Under the pieces are notes generated by a model. That model had not been told where the DNA came from. It did no database searches and saw nothing but the letters and a program-made list of their open reading frames with translations. The position numbers were made by a program, and so were the translations under genes. Shown in pieces: positions 18,754 to 29,548 of a DNA stretch of 49,485 bases; position 1 is the stretch's first letter; each line of letters opens with the position of its first letter. This stretch comes from Alphaproteobacteria bacterium (GTDB lineage Bacteria; Pseudomonadota; Alphaproteobacteria; ATCC43930; CGMCC-115725). The stretch is from contig JAJPHB010000022.1 in the NCBI GenBank assembly GCA_021325525.1, positions 1 through 49,485 on the forward strand. Direction: 5' to 3'.

Positions 18754-20187
18754 ATGTATCCCGATGTGTCGCTTTACATCGATGGCGGCTGGAGCAGGGG
18801 CGCGGCCGGCCGCACCATTCCCGTCCTCAATCCCGCCACGGCCGAACCGATCGGGGCCGTCGCGCATGCCGAGCAGAGCGATCTCGATCGCGCCCTTGCC
18901 GCCGCGGAACGGGGCTTCAAGACATGGCGCAAGGTTTCAGCGTTCGACCGCTACAAGATCATGCGCAAGGCCGCCGACAATCTGCGCGCCCGCGCCGAGG
19001 ACATCGCGCGGATCATGACCCAGGAGCAGGGCAAGCCGCTCGCCCAGGCGCGCATGGAGGTGCTCGCCGGCGGCGACCTCATCGACTGGTTCTCCGAGGA
19101 GGGGCGCCGGGCCTATGGCCGCATCGTACCGGCCCGCGCCGACGGCATTTACCAGCTCGTCATCAAGGAACCGGTCGGGCCCGTCGCGGCCTTTACCCCG
19201 TGGAACTTCCCGGTCAACCAGGCGGTGCGCAAGATCTCGCTAGCCCTCGCCGCCGGCTGCTCGATCATCATCAAGGGACCGGAGGAGACGCCCGGCTCCT
19301 GCGCCGAGCTCGTTCGCGCCTATGCCGATGCCGGCGTACCGAGCGGCGTCGTCAACCTCGTCTTCGGCGTGCCGGCCGAGGTCTCCGAGTACCTGATCCC
19401 GCATCCTGTCATCCGCAAGATCTCCTTCACCGGCTCGACCGCCGTCGGCAAGCACCTCGCGATGCTAGCCGGGAAATACATGAAGCGGGCGACGATGGAG
19501 CTCGGCGGCCATGCGCCGGCGATCGTCTTCGCCGATGCCGACATCGACGCCGCGGCGAAGCTCTTGTCCGCCAACAAATACCGCAATGCCGGCCAGGTCT
19601 GCGTCTCGCCGACGCGCATGCTCGTGCAAGAGCCGGTCTATGAAAGCTTCCTCGACAAATTCATCGCCCACACGAAGGCCGTCCGCGTCGGCGACGGCAT
19701 GGACGAGAAGGTCCAGATGGGGCCGCTCGCGCATGCGCGCCGGGTCGAGGCAATGGAAGGCTTCGTCGCCGACGCCGTGCAGAAGGGCGGCAAGCTCCGT
19801 ACCGGCGGCAAGCGGATCGGCAACAAGGGTTACTTCTTCGAGCCGACCGTGCTGACCGATGTCCCGCGCGATGCGCGGATCATGAATGAGGAGCCTTTCG
19901 GTCCGGTCGCCCTCATCGCTCCCTTCAAGGATTTCGACGGTGCCGTCGAGGAGGCGAACCGCTTGCCCTACGGCCTTGCCGCCTACGCCTATACGCGGTC
20001 CGCGAAGACGGCGGCCGCGATCGGCAGCGCCATCGAGAGCGGCATGGTCTCGATCAACCACCATGGTCTCGCCCTGCCGGAGGTTCCCTTCGGCGGCGTC
20101 AAGGATTCGGGCTACGGCTCGGAAGGCGGCTCGGAGGCGATCGAGGCCTATCTCAACACGAAATTCGTCACCCAGATCGGAATCTGA
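18754..20187 (+). CDS. NAD(P)-dependent aldehyde dehydrogenase, succinate-semialdehyde dehydrogenase-like
   Basis: A 477-residue cytoplasmic enzyme that oxidises an aldehyde to its acid. Catalytic Cys283 (NAGQVCVSPTR), general base Glu249 (MELGGHAP) and Asn151 (PWNFPVN) are all present, with the cofactor motif FTGSTAVGK. The general pattern (YIDGGW at the start, NHHGLALPEVPFGGVKDSGY near the end) is that of the GabD/ketoglutarate-semialdehyde branch, but the true substrate cannot be read off. The start is fixed by GAGGAGGA before the ATG. It lies between two tRNA genes where many relatives have little or nothing. Confidence 0.88.
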   Translation: MYPDVSLYIDGGWSRGAAGRTIPVLNPATAEPIGAVAHAEQSDLDRALAAAERGFKTWRKVSAFDRYKIMRKAADNLRARAEDIARIMTQEQGKPLAQARMEVLAGGDLIDWFSEEGRRAYGRIVPARADGIYQLVIKEPVGPVAAFTPWNFPVNQAVRKISLALAAGCSIIIKGPEETPGSCAELVRAYADAGVPSGVVNLVFGVPAEVSEYLIPHPVIRKISFTGSTAVGKHLAMLAGKYMKRATMELGGHAPAIVFADADIDAAAKLLSANKYRNAGQVCVSPTRMLVQEPVYESFLDKFIAHTKAVRVGDGMDEKVQMGPLAHARRVEAMEGFVADAVQKGGKLRTGGKRIGNKGYFFEPTVLTDVPRDARIMNEEPFGPVALIAPFKDFDGAVEEANRLPYGLAAYAYTRSAKTAAAIGSAIESGMVSINHHGLALPEVPFGGVKDSGYGSEGGSEAIEAYLNTKFVTQIGI

Positions 20188-20336
20188 GCGCGGCATACCC
20201 TCTTGGCGAGGCGGCGACGCGACGCCGCCGTCTCGCCGCGGGAGAACCGGCCTGGCGACTCCAGCGGCGGCGCATTGTCGGATTGACACTGCGGGGGGCG
20301 TGAGAGTATCAGTCGCCGCCTCGGAGCGAGGGCTGC

Positions 20337-20413
<77 letters not shown>

Positions 20414-20688
20414 CTCGCGCCGGATCTCCTCATTCCATTCCTCGCAGTAGCCCCTCCGGCAGGGGCCCGCATCTCCAGCCCCTCGGCGCCGCGCCGACCG
20501 CCTCTCGGGACCCCGCGCCGGAATAGCCGAACCCCAGAGAATCGGCCGTATTCCGCGCTTCCCTTTGGGCGACGGCTTGCTTATATGATCGGCAACAGCG
20601 TCCCGCGCCGGTTCGCCCCTCGGGCGTCGTATCGGCGGCCCTTCCCGCTCTGGCGTCTGCGGCAAGTTTGTCGTAAGGAGTGCGCGCA

Positions 20689-21051
20689 ATGGAACTGCTG
20701 CGCGAATATCTGCCGATCCTGATCTTCCTCGGCATCGCCGTCGGGCTTGCCGTCGTGATCGTCGTCGCTTCCCTGGTGGTCGCCCGGCAGAACCCCGATT
20801 CGGAAAAGCTTTCGGCCTATGAATGCGGGTTCGAGCCGTTCCAGGACGCGCGCAAAAAGTTCGACGTGCGCTTCTATCTGGTCGCCATCCTGTTCATCAT
20901 CTTCGATCTCGAAGTCGCCTTCCTCTTTCCCTGGGCCGTCTCGCTGGGCCGTCTCGGCCTTCTCGGATTCTGGTCGATGATCGTCTTCCTCGGCGTGCTG
21001 ACCGTCGGCTTCATCTATGAGTGGCGGAAGGGAGCGCTCGAATGGGAGTGA
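20689..21051 (+). CDS. nuoA: NADH-quinone oxidoreductase subunit A
   Basis: A 120-residue membrane subunit of complex I with three helices ([58 protein letters not shown]). The loop [20 protein letters not shown] carries the conserved Cys near the quinone channel. The AAGGAG at 20675-20680 fixes ATG 20689. It opens the nuo operon; the 275-base gap from tRNA-Asp should hold the promoter, but I found only a weak TATATGAT element near 20582. nuoB overlaps its stop. Confidence 0.97.
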   Translation: MELLREYLPILIFLGIAVGLAVVIVVASLVVARQNPDSEKLSAYECGFEPFQDARKKFDVRFYLVAILFIIFDLEVAFLFPWAVSLGRLGLLGFWSMIVFLGVLTVGFIYEWRKGALEWE

Positions 21052-21608
21052 GCCGGAGCATGCCTGCGAGCCTGACGCCCGCCGCGCTCGCGCCGCTCCC
21101 GCCCGGCGCCCAGCAGGACGCGGTGCTGCGGCGGATGGGCGAGGAAGTCCAGGACAAGGGGTTCGTCGTGGCGCAGCTCGACAAGCTCGTCAACTGGGCG
21201 CGCAGCGGCTCGCTCTGGCCGATGACCTTCGGGCTCGCCTGCTGCGCCGTCGAGATGATGCACACGGGCGCCAGCCGCTACGATCTCGACCGCTTCGGCG
21301 TCGTCTTCCGGCCGAGTCCGCGGCAATCGGACGTGATGATCGTCGCCGGGACGCTGTGCAACAAGATGGCGCCCGCCTTGCGCAAGGTCTACGATCAGAT
21401 GGCGGAGCCGCGCTGGGTCATCTCCATGGGCTCCTGCGCCAATGGCGGCGGCTATTATCACTATTCCTATTCTGTGGTGCGCGGCTGCGACCGCATCGTT
21501 CCGGTCGACATTTACGTCCCGGGTTGTCCGCCGACGGCCGAGGCGTTGCTCTACGGCGTCCTGCAACTGCAAAAGAAGATCAAGCGCCAGCGGGTTTTCG
21601 CGCGCTGA
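21042..21608 (+). CDS. nuoB: NADH-quinone oxidoreductase subunit B
   Basis: A 188-residue peripheral subunit that holds iron-sulfur cluster N2, the last electron carrier before quinone. The ligands are Cys67 and Cys68 ([11 protein letters not shown]), Cys132 (MGSCANGGG) and Cys162 (VPGCPPT). ATG 21042 overlaps the nuoA stop (21049-21051). The first ~40 residues are a variable N-terminal extension. An in-frame GTG at 21021 would add seven residues. Confidence 0.97.
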   Translation: MGVSRSMPASLTPAALAPLPPGAQQDAVLRRMGEEVQDKGFVVAQLDKLVNWARSGSLWPMTFGLACCAVEMMHTGASRYDLDRFGVVFRPSPRQSDVMIVAGTLCNKMAPALRKVYDQMAEPRWVISMGSCANGGGYYHYSYSVVRGCDRIVPVDIYVPGCPPTAEALLYGVLQLQKKIKRQRVFAR

Positions 21609-21636
21609 GCCGGGAAGCAAAGATCATCGATAGGCT

Positions 21637-22251
21637 ATGGCAGCAGAGGCACTGAAAGAGCTCGGCGACCACATCAAGGGGGCGCTGTCGGCGGATGTCT
21701 TCGCGACCAGCATCACGCATGGTCAGCTCGTGGTCACGGCCAAGCGCGAAAGCATTCTCCGCGTTATGGCGTTCCTTCGCGACGATTCGAAATGCCGTTT
21801 CGCCGTGCTGGTCGATCTCTGCGGCGTCGATTACCCGGACCGCGCCGAGCGCTTCGAGGTCGTCTACCACCTCTTGAGCCTCGCCCTCAATCAGCGTATC
21901 CGCGTCAAGGTCACCGCCGACGAGGAGACGCCGGTGCCGTCCGTCACGGGTCTATGGAGCGCGGCCGGCTGGTTCGAGCGTGAGGCCTGGGACCTCTTCG
22001 GCATCTATTTTTCCGATCACCCCGATCTGAGGCGTCTTCTCACGGATTACGGCTTCGAGGGCCACCCGCTGCGGAAGGATTTCCCGCTCACCGGCTATGT
22101 CGAGCTGCGCTATGACGAGGAGCAGAAGCGCGTCGTTTACGAGAAGGTGAAGCTGAAGCAGGAATTCCGCAGCTTCGATTTCCTGTCGCCCTGGGAGGGA
22201 ATGAACGAGATCCTGCCGGGCGACGAGAAGGCGCGGGGACAGACGCCATGA
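21637..22251 (+). CDS. nuoC: NADH-quinone oxidoreductase subunit C
   Basis: A 204-residue 30-kDa subunit of the peripheral arm. It shows [20 protein letters not shown] and the family signature [20 protein letters not shown], then [18 protein letters not shown]. It is separate from nuoD, as is usual in alphaproteobacteria (fused in Escherichia coli). The ATG of nuoD overlaps its stop (ATGA at 22248-22251), so the two are translationally coupled. The stop of nuoB is 28 bases upstream. Confidence 0.97.
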   Translation: MAAEALKELGDHIKGALSADVFATSITHGQLVVTAKRESILRVMAFLRDDSKCRFAVLVDLCGVDYPDRAERFEVVYHLLSLALNQRIRVKVTADEETPVPSVTGLWSAAGWFEREAWDLFGIYFSDHPDLRRLLTDYGFEGHPLRKDFPLTGYVELRYDEEQKRVVYEKVKLKQEFRSFDFLSPWEGMNEILPGDEKARGQTP

Positions 22252-23477
22252 GCGAGGCGCGCGACACGCTGATGAAGGATCAGCCGGTTGGCGCCGATGC
22301 GCCGCAGGTGCAGATCAAGAATTTCACGATGAATTTCGGGCCGCAGCACCCGGCGGCCCATGGCGTGCTGCGCCTCGTCCTCGAAATGGATGGCGAGGTG
22401 ATCGAGCGGGCAGACGCCCATATCGGGCTCCTCCATCGCGGCACCGAGAAGCTCATCGAATACAAGACCTATCTCCAGGCGGTACCGTATTTCGATCGGC
22501 TCGACTATGTCTCGCCGATGTGCATGGAGCACGCCTACGCGCTGGCGGTCGAGAAGCTCCTCGGCATCACCGCGCCGCCGCGCGCGCAATACATCCGCGT
22601 GCTCTATGCCGAGATCACACGGATCCTGAACCATCTCCTCAACATCACCGCCTTCGCCCTCGATGTCGGCGCCATCACGCCGTTCCTCTGGGGCTTCGAG
22701 GAGCGCGAGCGGCTGATGGAGTTCTACGAGCGCGTCTGCGGCGCCCGTCTTCACGCCGCCTATTTCCGCCCGGGCGGCGTGCATCAGGACCTGCCGACGG
22801 GCCTCGCCGAGGACATTCTCGGCTTCTGCGACACCTTTCCCAAGGTCATCGACGACATCGAGGAGCTGCTGACCGAGAACCGCATCTTCCGCCAGCGCAC
22901 CGTCGATATCGGCATCGTCTCGGCGCAGCAGGCGCAGGATTGGGGCTTTGCCGGCCCCATGCTGCGCGCCTCGGGCGTGCCCTGGGATCTGCGCCGCGCG
23001 CAGCCCTACGACGCCTATGCCGCGATGGATTTCGACGTGCCGATCGGCAAGAACGGCGATTGTTTCGACCGCTATCTCGTGCGCATAGAGGAGATGCGGC
23101 AGTCGCTCCGCATCATCCGGCAGGCGCTGGCGCAGATGCCGCCGGGGCCGGTCAAGGTCAATGACCGCAAGGTGGCGCCGCCGCCGCGCGGCGAGATGAA
23201 ACAGTCGATGGAAGCCCTGATCCATCACTTCAAGCTCTATACCGAGGGCTATCACGTGCCGGCGGGCGAGACCTATTGCGCCGTCGAGGCGCCGAAGGGC
23301 GAGTTCGGCGTCTATCTCGTCGCCGACGGCAGCAACCGGCCCTATCGCTGCAAGATCCGCAGCCCGGATTACTGCTTTCTCCAAGGGATCGATTTCATGT
23401 CGAAGGGGCACATGCTCGCCGATGTCGTGGCGATCATCGGCTCGATGGACATCGTGTTCGGCAGCATCGACCGATGA
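22248..23477 (+). CDS. nuoD: NADH-quinone oxidoreductase subunit D
   Basis: The 49-kDa subunit, 409 residues, which forms the quinone-binding pocket with NuoB. It contains [15 protein letters not shown] with the quinone-site His, [12 protein letters not shown], and the C-terminal [19 protein letters not shown] and DIVFGSIDR end that is almost invariant. The extra N-terminal part [17 protein letters not shown] is variable. The ATGA overlap with nuoC and another with nuoE (23474-23477) tie the three together. Confidence 0.98.
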   Translation: MSEARDTLMKDQPVGADAPQVQIKNFTMNFGPQHPAAHGVLRLVLEMDGEVIERADAHIGLLHRGTEKLIEYKTYLQAVPYFDRLDYVSPMCMEHAYALAVEKLLGITAPPRAQYIRVLYAEITRILNHLLNITAFALDVGAITPFLWGFEERERLMEFYERVCGARLHAAYFRPGGVHQDLPTGLAEDILGFCDTFPKVIDDIEELLTENRIFRQRTVDIGIVSAQQAQDWGFAGPMLRASGVPWDLRRAQPYDAYAAMDFDVPIGKNGDCFDRYLVRIEEMRQSLRIIRQALAQMPPGPVKVNDRKVAPPPRGEMKQSMEALIHHFKLYTEGYHVPAGETYCAVEAPKGEFGVYLVADGSNRPYRCKIRSPDYCFLQGIDFMSKGHMLADVVAIIGSMDIVFGSIDR

Positions 23478-24106
23478 GCGGCGAGACCAACGAGACGCCG
23501 GTGTTGCAGCCGGAGAGCTTCGCCTTCACGCCGGAGAATCTGGCGAAGGCGAAGGCGCATATCGCGAAATACCCGCCGGGACGGCAGGCGAGCGCGGTGC
23601 TGCCGCTCCTCGATCTGGCGCAGCGCCAATGCGGCAATTGGCTGCCGCGCGCGGCGATGGACGTGGTGGCGGAGATGCTGGAAATGGCGCCGATCCGCGT
23701 CTACGAGGTCGCAACCTTCTATTCGATGTTCAACCTTCGCCCGGTCGGCCGGCATTACTTCCAGATCTGCACGACGACGCCGTGCTGGCTGCGCGGCTCC
23801 GACGAGGTCGTCGCCGCCTGCCGCAAGAAGCTCGGCATCGAGATCGGCGAGACGACGGCGGACGGGCAGTTCACGCTCACCGAGGTCGAGTGCCTCGGCG
23901 CCTGCGTCAATGCCCCCATCATCCAGGTGAACGACGATTTCTATGAAGACCTCGACGGCCCCGCGACGGAAGCGTTGATCGACGAGCTGGCGCGCGGCGA
24001 GGTGCCGCCACCGGGCTCCGTCATCAAGCGCCAGGGATCGGCGCCCGTCACGGGCCCCACGACCTTGCATGGGGTGAAGCTCGCGGGAGACCCGAATGCT
24101 GCGTGA
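23474..24106 (+). CDS. nuoE: NADH-quinone oxidoreductase subunit E
   Basis: The 24-kDa subunit, 210 residues, with the [2Fe-2S] cluster N1a. Cluster ligands are in [10 protein letters not shown] and CLGACVNAP. The helical N-terminal part ([31 protein letters not shown]) is standard. A Pro/Gly-rich tail of about 40 residues ([19 protein letters not shown]) follows, seen in many alphaproteobacterial NuoE. The last eleven bases overlap nuoF in another frame. Confidence 0.97.
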   Translation: MSGETNETPVLQPESFAFTPENLAKAKAHIAKYPPGRQASAVLPLLDLAQRQCGNWLPRAAMDVVAEMLEMAPIRVYEVATFYSMFNLRPVGRHYFQICTTTPCWLRGSDEVVAACRKKLGIEIGETTADGQFTLTEVECLGACVNAPIIQVNDDFYEDLDGPATEALIDELARGEVPPPGSVIKRQGSAPVTGPTTLHGVKLAGDPNAA

Positions 24107-25382
24107 CGAAGACCGCATCTTCACCAACCTTTATGGGCAGCATGATTGGCGCCTTGCCGGCGCCCGCGCCCGCGGCGACTGGGACGGCACCAAGGCGCTC
24201 ATCGCGAAGGGGCGGGACTGGATCGTCGACGAGGTGAAGAAATCGGGCCTGCGCGGGCGGGGCGGTGCCGGCTTCCCGACCGGGCTCAAATGGTCCTTCA
24301 TGCCGAAGCAGAGCGACCGGCCCTGCTATCTCGTCGTCAACGCCGATGAGAGCGAGCCCGGCACCTGCAAGGATCGCGATATCATCCGCAACGATCCGCA
24401 CAAGCTGATCGAGGGCTGCCTTCTCGCCGGTGTCGGGATGGGCGCGCAAGCGGCGTTCATCTATATCCGCGGCGAGTTCTACAACGAGGCGCTGCGCCTC
24501 CAAGCCGCCATCGACGAGGCCTACGCGGCGGGACTCATCGGCAAGAATGCCTGCGGCTCGGGCTACGATTTCGAGATCATCCTGCATCGCGGCGCCGGCG
24601 CCTATATTTGCGGCGAGGAGACGGCGCTGCTCGAAAGCCTCGAGGGCCGCAAAGGGCAGCCGCGCTTGAAGCCGCCCTTCCCGGCGGCGGTCGGGCTCTA
24701 TGGCTGCCCCAGCACCGTCAACAATGTCGAGACGATCGCCGTGGCGCCCACGATCCTGCGCCGCGGCGCCGCCTGGTTCGCGGGCATCGGCAGGCCAAAG
24801 AACGAAGGGACCAAGGTCTTCTGCATCTCGGGCCACATCAACGCGCCTTGCAATGTCGAGGAGGCGATGGGCATTCCCTTGCGGGAGCTCATCGAGCGCC
24901 ATGCGGGCGGCGTGCGGGGCGGGTGGGACAATCTCCTTGCCGTCATCCCGGGCGGCTCCTCGGTGCCGGTCATCCCGAAATCCGTCTGCGACACGGTGCT
25001 GATGGATTTCGACGCGCTGCGCGACGTGAAGAGCGGGCTCGGCACCGCTGCCGTCATCGTCATGGACAAGTCGACCGATATCGTCAAAGCGATCGCCCGC
25101 CTCTCGAAATTCTACAAGCACGAAAGTTGCGGCCAGTGCACCCCCTGCCGGGAGGGCACGGGATGGATGTGGCGGGTCATGGAGCGAATGGTGAAAGGCG
25201 AGGCCGAGGTTGCCGAGATCGACATGCTGCTCGACGTCTCCTACGAGATCGAGGGGCATACGATCTGCGCATTGGGCGATGCCGCGGCCTGGCCCATCCA
25301 AGGCCTTATCCGCCATTTCCGGCCGGAGATGGAGGCGCGCATCCGGCAGTACCGCGAAGCCGCGGCGCGGCGGGCCGCGTGA
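24096..25382 (+). CDS. nuoF: NADH-quinone oxidoreductase subunit F
   Basis: The 51-kDa subunit, 428 residues, where NADH is oxidised. The NADH/FMN-binding segments are [19 protein letters not shown] and [15 protein letters not shown], with [19 protein letters not shown]. The [4Fe-4S] cluster N3 ligands lie in [16 protein letters not shown] plus the later Cys in [13 protein letters not shown]. The stop is followed by a 174-base gap holding a palindromic repeat, one of three breaks in an otherwise tight operon. Confidence 0.98.
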   Translation: MLRDEDRIFTNLYGQHDWRLAGARARGDWDGTKALIAKGRDWIVDEVKKSGLRGRGGAGFPTGLKWSFMPKQSDRPCYLVVNADESEPGTCKDRDIIRNDPHKLIEGCLLAGVGMGAQAAFIYIRGEFYNEALRLQAAIDEAYAAGLIGKNACGSGYDFEIILHRGAGAYICGEETALLESLEGRKGQPRLKPPFPAAVGLYGCPSTVNNVETIAVAPTILRRGAAWFAGIGRPKNEGTKVFCISGHINAPCNVEEAMGIPLRELIERHAGGVRGGWDNLLAVIPGGSSVPVIPKSVCDTVLMDFDALRDVKSGLGTAAVIVMDKSTDIVKAIARLSKFYKHESCGQCTPCREGTGWMWRVMERMVKGEAEVAEIDMLLDVSYEIEGHTICALGDAAAWPIQGLIRHFRPEMEARIRQYREAAARRAA

Positions 25383-25409
25383 GGGAGGCACGCATGGGAT
25401 CGCGACCAT

Positions 25410-25525
25410 GCGTCCTTCGAGACGGCCGCTGGCGCGGCCTCCTCAGGGTGAGGAGGGTCCGTACTGCGATTCACATTTCCCCTGATCCTGAGGAGCGCTC
25501 CGCAGGAGCGCGTCTCGAAGGACGC
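25410..25525. repeat. 116-bp palindromic intergenic repeat between nuoF and nuoG
   Basis: Perfect 15-bp end arms (GCGTCCTTCGAGACG at 25410-25424, its complement at 25511-25525) enclose three more pairings: GGCCGC/GCGGCC (25424-25429, 25434-25439), CTCCTCAGG/CCTGAGGAG (25439-25447, 25487-25495) and GCGCTCC/GGAGCGC (25495-25501, 25505-25511). The whole folds as a cloverleaf-like structure. Elements with these CCTTCGAGACG ends are familiar intergenic repeats in Hyphomicrobiales genomes. No coding potential. Confidence 0.85.
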
Positions 25526-25556
25526 AAGATACAGATGCAGCGCTCGGACCTCGCAC

Positions 25557-27626
25557 ATGCCTAAGCTCACGATCGACGGGCAGGAGATCGAAGTGCCGCC
25601 GGGGACGACGGTGCTGCAGGCGGCGCAGCGGCTCGGCATCGAGGTGCCGCATTTCTGCTTCCATGAGCGGCTGGCGATCGCCGGCAATTGCCGCATGTGC
25701 CTTGTCGAGCAGGAGAAGGCGCCGAAGCCGATCGCCTCCTGCGCCATGCCGGCCGCCGACAACATGGTGATCCATACCAAGTCGGAGAAGGCAAAAAAGG
25801 CGCGCAAGGGGGTGATGGAGTTCCTCCTCATCAACCACCCGCTCGACTGCCCGATCTGCGACCAGGGCGGCGAATGCGACCTGCAGGACCAGGCGATGGC
25901 CTACGGCTTCGATCGCGGCCGCTTCGAGGAGAACAAGCGCGCGGTCAAGGACAAGAATTTCGGCCCGCTCGTCAAGACGAGCATGAACCGCTGCATTCAT
26001 TGCACGCGCTGCATCCGCTTCGCGACTGAGATCGCCGGCGTCGAGGAGCTGGGCGCGACGGGCCGCGGCGAAGCAATGGAGATCGGCACCTATATCGAAA
26101 AGGCGCTGACCTCCGAGCTCTCGGCCAACATCATCGATCTCTGCCCCGTCGGCGCGCTCACCTCCAAACCCTACGCCTTCATCGCGCGGCCCTGGGAGCT
26201 GCGCAAAACCGAAAGCGTCGACGTGCTCGATGCCGTCGGCAGCAACATCCGCGTCGATTCGCGCGGGCCGCAGGTGCTGCGCATCCTGCCGCGCCTCAAC
26301 GAGGCGATCAACGAGGAGTGGATCTCCGACAAGACCCGCTTCGCCCTCGACGGGCTGACGCGGCGCCGCCTCGACCGGCCCTATCTGCGCCGCGACGGAC
26401 GGCTCGTCGAGGCGAGCTGGGGCGAGACCTTCGCCGCCATCGCCGAGCGGCTCCAGGGGCTTGCCGGCGCCAAGATCGCGGCGCTCGCCGGCGATCTCGC
26501 CGATGTCGAGGCGATGCTGGCGCTGAAGGAGCTGATGGCGTCGCTCGGCTCCGCCAATCTCGATTGCCGTCAAGACGGCGCCAAGATCGATCCCGGCTGC
26601 CGCGCCGGCTATCTCTTCAACACGACGATTGCCGGCATCGAGGAGGCCGATGCCTGCCTGCTCATCGGCACCAACCCGCGCTGGGAAGGCGCGCTCGTCA
26701 ATGCGCGGCTGCGCAAGCGCTATCTCCAGGGCAAGTTCAAGGTGGCGGCGATCGGACCCCGGCTCGATCTTACTTTCCCCGTCGTCCAGCTCGGTCTCGG
26801 CCCCGAGATTCTGGACGATCTCGCCGGCGGCAATCACAGCTGGGGCGAGGTGCTGAAAACCGCGAAGAAGCCGATGCTGATTCTCGGCATGGGCGCCTTG
26901 GCCCGGCCTGACGGGGCCGCCATTCTGGAAGCCGCTCGCCGCCTCGCCGAGAGCTGCAACATGGTGCGCGAGGATTGGAACGGCTTCAACCTGCTGCATA
27001 CCGCCGCGGCGCGCGTCGGCGGCCTCGAGATCGGTTTCGTGCCCGGGGCCGGCGGGCGCGACTGCGATGCGATCCTCGCGGGCTGCGAAAGCGGCGTCAT
27101 CGAGGCGGTCTACCTGCTGGGCGCCGACGAGATCGACACGAAGCGGCTCGGCCGCGCCTTCGTCATCTATCAGGGCCATCACGGCGATGCCGGCGCCCAT
27201 CGCGCCGATGTCGTTCTGCCGGGCGCCGCCTATACGGAAAAGGACGCGCTCTACGTCAATACAGAGGGCCGCGTCCAGGCGGTGCGGCGCGCCGTCTACC
27301 CGCCCGGGGACGCGCGCGAGGATTGGACCATCCTGCGCGCCCTCTCCGAAGTGCTCGGCAAGAAGCTGCCGTATGATTCGCTGACGCAGCTCCGCGGCCA
27401 CCTCGTCGCGGCCTATCCGCAATTTGCGCAGCTCGACGAGGCGCCGCGCGCGGCTTGGGGCTCCTTCGGCACGAAAGGTGCCATCGAGCCGGTTCCCTTC
27501 GCCTATCCGATCGGCGACTTCTACCTGACCGATCCCATCAGCCGCGCCTCGCCGACCATGGCGGCATGCAGCGAGGTCTACAGGGCGGCGCATCGGCCGG
27601 CCGCCAAGACGGGCACCCATGGCTGA
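25557..27626 (+). CDS. nuoG: NADH-quinone oxidoreductase subunit G
   Basis: The 75-kDa subunit, 689 residues. The N-terminal [2Fe-2S] domain has [18 protein letters not shown], followed by the His/Cys cluster motif [20 protein letters not shown] and the two-cluster motif [18 protein letters not shown]. The remaining part is molybdopterin-oxidoreductase-like (from about 220), without a bound cofactor. It passes electrons along the peripheral arm. nuoH overlaps its last eight bases. ATG 25557 sits 31 bases after the right arm of the palindromic repeat, and no clear ribosome-binding site is seen. Confidence 0.97.
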   Translation: MPKLTIDGQEIEVPPGTTVLQAAQRLGIEVPHFCFHERLAIAGNCRMCLVEQEKAPKPIASCAMPAADNMVIHTKSEKAKKARKGVMEFLLINHPLDCPICDQGGECDLQDQAMAYGFDRGRFEENKRAVKDKNFGPLVKTSMNRCIHCTRCIRFATEIAGVEELGATGRGEAMEIGTYIEKALTSELSANIIDLCPVGALTSKPYAFIARPWELRKTESVDVLDAVGSNIRVDSRGPQVLRILPRLNEAINEEWISDKTRFALDGLTRRRLDRPYLRRDGRLVEASWGETFAAIAERLQGLAGAKIAALAGDLADVEAMLALKELMASLGSANLDCRQDGAKIDPGCRAGYLFNTTIAGIEEADACLLIGTNPRWEGALVNARLRKRYLQGKFKVAAIGPRLDLTFPVVQLGLGPEILDDLAGGNHSWGEVLKTAKKPMLILGMGALARPDGAAILEAARRLAESCNMVREDWNGFNLLHTAAARVGGLEIGFVPGAGGRDCDAILAGCESGVIEAVYLLGADEIDTKRLGRAFVIYQGHHGDAGAHRADVVLPGAAYTEKDALYVNTEGRVQAVRRAVYPPGDAREDWTILRALSEVLGKKLPYDSLTQLRGHLVAAYPQFAQLDEAPRAAWGSFGTKGAIEPVPFAYPIGDFYLTDPISRASPTMAACSEVYRAAHRPAAKTGTHG

Positions 27627-28635
27627 GGGCGATTTCTGGAGCGGCTACGCCTTGCCGCTGGTCGCCATGGTCCTCGAGATCCTGGCGATCGTCGTGCCTC
27701 TGCTCCTCGTCGTCGCCTATGCGACCTATGCGGAGCGCAAGGTGCTGGCCGCCGCCCAGCTCCGCAAGGGACCCAATGTCGTCGGTCCCTTCGGCCTCCT
27801 TCAGCCGCTCGCCGACGGCTTGAAGCTCTTCATGAAGGAGACGGTGATCCCGAGCGGCGCCAACCGCGTCGTCTTCGCTGCGGCGCCGATGCTGACCTTC
27901 GTGCTGGCGCTTATTGCCTGGGCGGTCATTCCCTTCGATCCCGGCGTCGTCCTCTCCAACATCAATGTCGGGATCCTTTACCTCTTCGCCATCAGCTCGC
28001 TCGGCGTCTACGGCATCATCATGGCGGGCTGGGCCTCGAACTCGAAATACGCCTTCCTCGGCGCGCTACGCTCGGCGGCGCAGATGGTGTCCTACGAAGT
28101 CTCGATCGGCTTCGTCATGGTCACCGTGCTGCTCTGCGCCGGCTCGCTCAACATCAGCGACATCGTGCTGGCGCAGCGCCATCTCTGGTACGTCATTCCG
28201 CTGCTGCCGATGGCGGTGGTCTTCTTCATCTCGGGACTCGCCGAGACAAACCGCTCGCCCTTCGACCTGCCCGAGGGCGAGTCCGAGCTCGTCGCCGGTT
28301 ATTTCGTCGAATATTCGGCGATGACCTTCGCGCTCTTCTTCCTCGGCGAATACGCCAACATGATCCTGGTCAGCGCCATGACCTCGATCCTCTTCCTCGG
28401 GGGCTGGCTCGCGCCCTTCGGCGTGCCGCCTTTCACCTGGGTTCCGGGCCCGATCTGGTTCTTCCTGAAGATCGCCTTCTGCTTCTTCTGCTTCCTCTGG
28501 GTGCGCGCCACCTTCCCGCGCTTCCGCTACGACCAGCTCATGCGGCTCGGCTGGAAGGTGTTTCTCCCATTGTCGCTGTTCTGGCTGGTGCTGACGGCCG
28601 CGTTTCTGACCGCCTTCGGGATGCTGCCGACATGA
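27619..28635 (+). CDS. nuoH: NADH-quinone oxidoreductase subunit H
   Basis: A 338-residue membrane subunit with about eight helices that closes the quinone chamber. Conserved features: [20 protein letters not shown] near residue 35-55, [20 protein letters not shown], and the loop [20 protein letters not shown], whose acidic residues link quinone reduction to proton pumping. It ends with [20 protein letters not shown] and a last helix. It overlaps nuoG by eight bases, and nuoI follows 36 bases later. Confidence 0.98.
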   Translation: MAEGDFWSGYALPLVAMVLEILAIVVPLLLVVAYATYAERKVLAAAQLRKGPNVVGPFGLLQPLADGLKLFMKETVIPSGANRVVFAAAPMLTFVLALIAWAVIPFDPGVVLSNINVGILYLFAISSLGVYGIIMAGWASNSKYAFLGALRSAAQMVSYEVSIGFVMVTVLLCAGSLNISDIVLAQRHLWYVIPLLPMAVVFFISGLAETNRSPFDLPEGESELVAGYFVEYSAMTFALFFLGEYANMILVSAMTSILFLGGWLAPFGVPPFTWVPGPIWFFLKIAFCFFCFLWVRATFPRFRYDQLMRLGWKVFLPLSLFWLVLTAAFLTAFGMLPT

Positions 28636-28671
28636 CGGACGCCGCCCGGCCTCGGACAAGGATGTGTTGAC

Positions 28672-29160
28672 ATGGCGTTCCTCGACCGCGGTGCGCGGAG
28701 CCTGCTGCTGACCGAGCTCATCTCAGGGCTCTGGCTTACCTTGAAATACATGTTCAAGCAGCCGGTGACGGTGAACTACCCTTACGAGAAGGGGCCGCTC
28801 AGCCCGCGCTTTCGCGGCGAGCACGCGCTGCGCCGCTATCCCAATGGCGAAGAGCGCTGCATCGCCTGCAAGCTCTGCGAGGCGATCTGCCCCGCTCTCG
28901 CCATCACCATCGAAGCCGAGCCGCGCGAGGATGGCAGCCGCCGGACGACGCGCTACGACATCGACATGACGAAGTGCATTTATTGCGGGTTCTGCCAGGA
29001 GGCTTGCCCCGTGGACGCGATCGTCGAGGGCCCCAATTTCGAATTCGCCGCCGAGACGCGCGAAGAACTCTTCTATAACAAGGAGAAGCTGCTCGCGAAT
29101 GGCGATCGCTGGGAGGCCGAGATCGCGAAGAACCTCGCGCTCGACGCGGCGTACCGTTGA
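28672..29160 (+). CDS. nuoI: NADH-quinone oxidoreductase subunit I
   Basis: A 162-residue ferredoxin-like subunit carrying the [4Fe-4S] clusters N6a and N6b. The two binding motifs are [20 protein letters not shown] and [19 protein letters not shown], eight cysteines in all. The N-terminal amphipathic stretch ([17 protein letters not shown]) lies against the membrane. The frame ends at TGA 29158-29160; then comes the longest non-coding gap of the operon (29161-29548), filled with repeat units. Confidence 0.98.
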   Translation: MAFLDRGARSLLLTELISGLWLTLKYMFKQPVTVNYPYEKGPLSPRFRGEHALRRYPNGEERCIACKLCEAICPALAITIEAEPREDGSRRTTRYDIDMTKCIYCGFCQEACPVDAIVEGPNFEFAAETREELFYNKEKLLANGDRWEAEIAKNLALDAAYR

Positions 29161-29548
29161 TGAGGATGAGCGATCTCTCTCTCATGACACCTCTCTTTCC
29201 CCTTGTGTGCGCTTCGCGAATCTCCTTCTCCCGCTTGCTATCGGCGAAGCCTTGGTTCGCCTGTCGCGGCAGCGGAAACCTTCGGTTTCCCCGAGAGCGG
29301 GAGAGAGTCGGGGTGAGGGCAAGTTGCTGCCTTTCAAAGATTTGGCCCCGCCGCGATACCTCTGACCCTGCCCTCTCCCCGAAGGGGAGGAGGTCTTGTA
29401 AGGGCCGCCTTGTGGGAGAGGGCCGAGGTGAGGAGCCTCGCCCAAGCATGTGGCGCGGCGGGGCGAAACCTCTCGCCCTCCCCACGCCGCGCATGGGTCC
29501 CCTCCCTCTCCCACGAGGGGCGAGGGACAGCATGGTCGCGAGGCAGCC
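29161..29548. other. 388-base repeat-filled gap between nuoI and nuoJ
   Basis: No gene is supported here; open frames in this stretch come from CT/GA-rich repeat sequence. The left part holds one copy of a 98-bp repeat (29222-29319). The right part (29366-29530) is a mosaic of short related palindromes, such as CTCCCCGAAGGGGAG near 29376 and a GGGAGAGGGCCGAGGTGAGG unit at 29414-29433 that resembles the end of the 98-bp repeat. A ribosome-binding site for nuoJ (GAGGCAG) lies at the right end. Confidence 0.8.
29222..29319 (-). repeat. 98-bp intergenic repeat, copy A (inverted relative to copy B)
   Basis: Read on the minus strand it matches 34085-34182 at 91 of 98 positions without gaps. It begins CCCTCACCCCGA and ends AGCAAGCGGGAGAAGGAG on that strand. 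CTCTCCCGCT near one end and AGCGGGAGA near the other are complementary, and GGAAACC.AAGGTTTCC in the middle forms an inner stem, so each copy can fold on itself. Confidence 0.85.

Noticed and set aside
20210-20235. GC hairpin after the aldehyde dehydrogenase gene as a terminator
   Set aside because: The stem GGCGGCG/CGCCGCC is good, but no U-run follows and similar GC stems arise by chance at this base composition.
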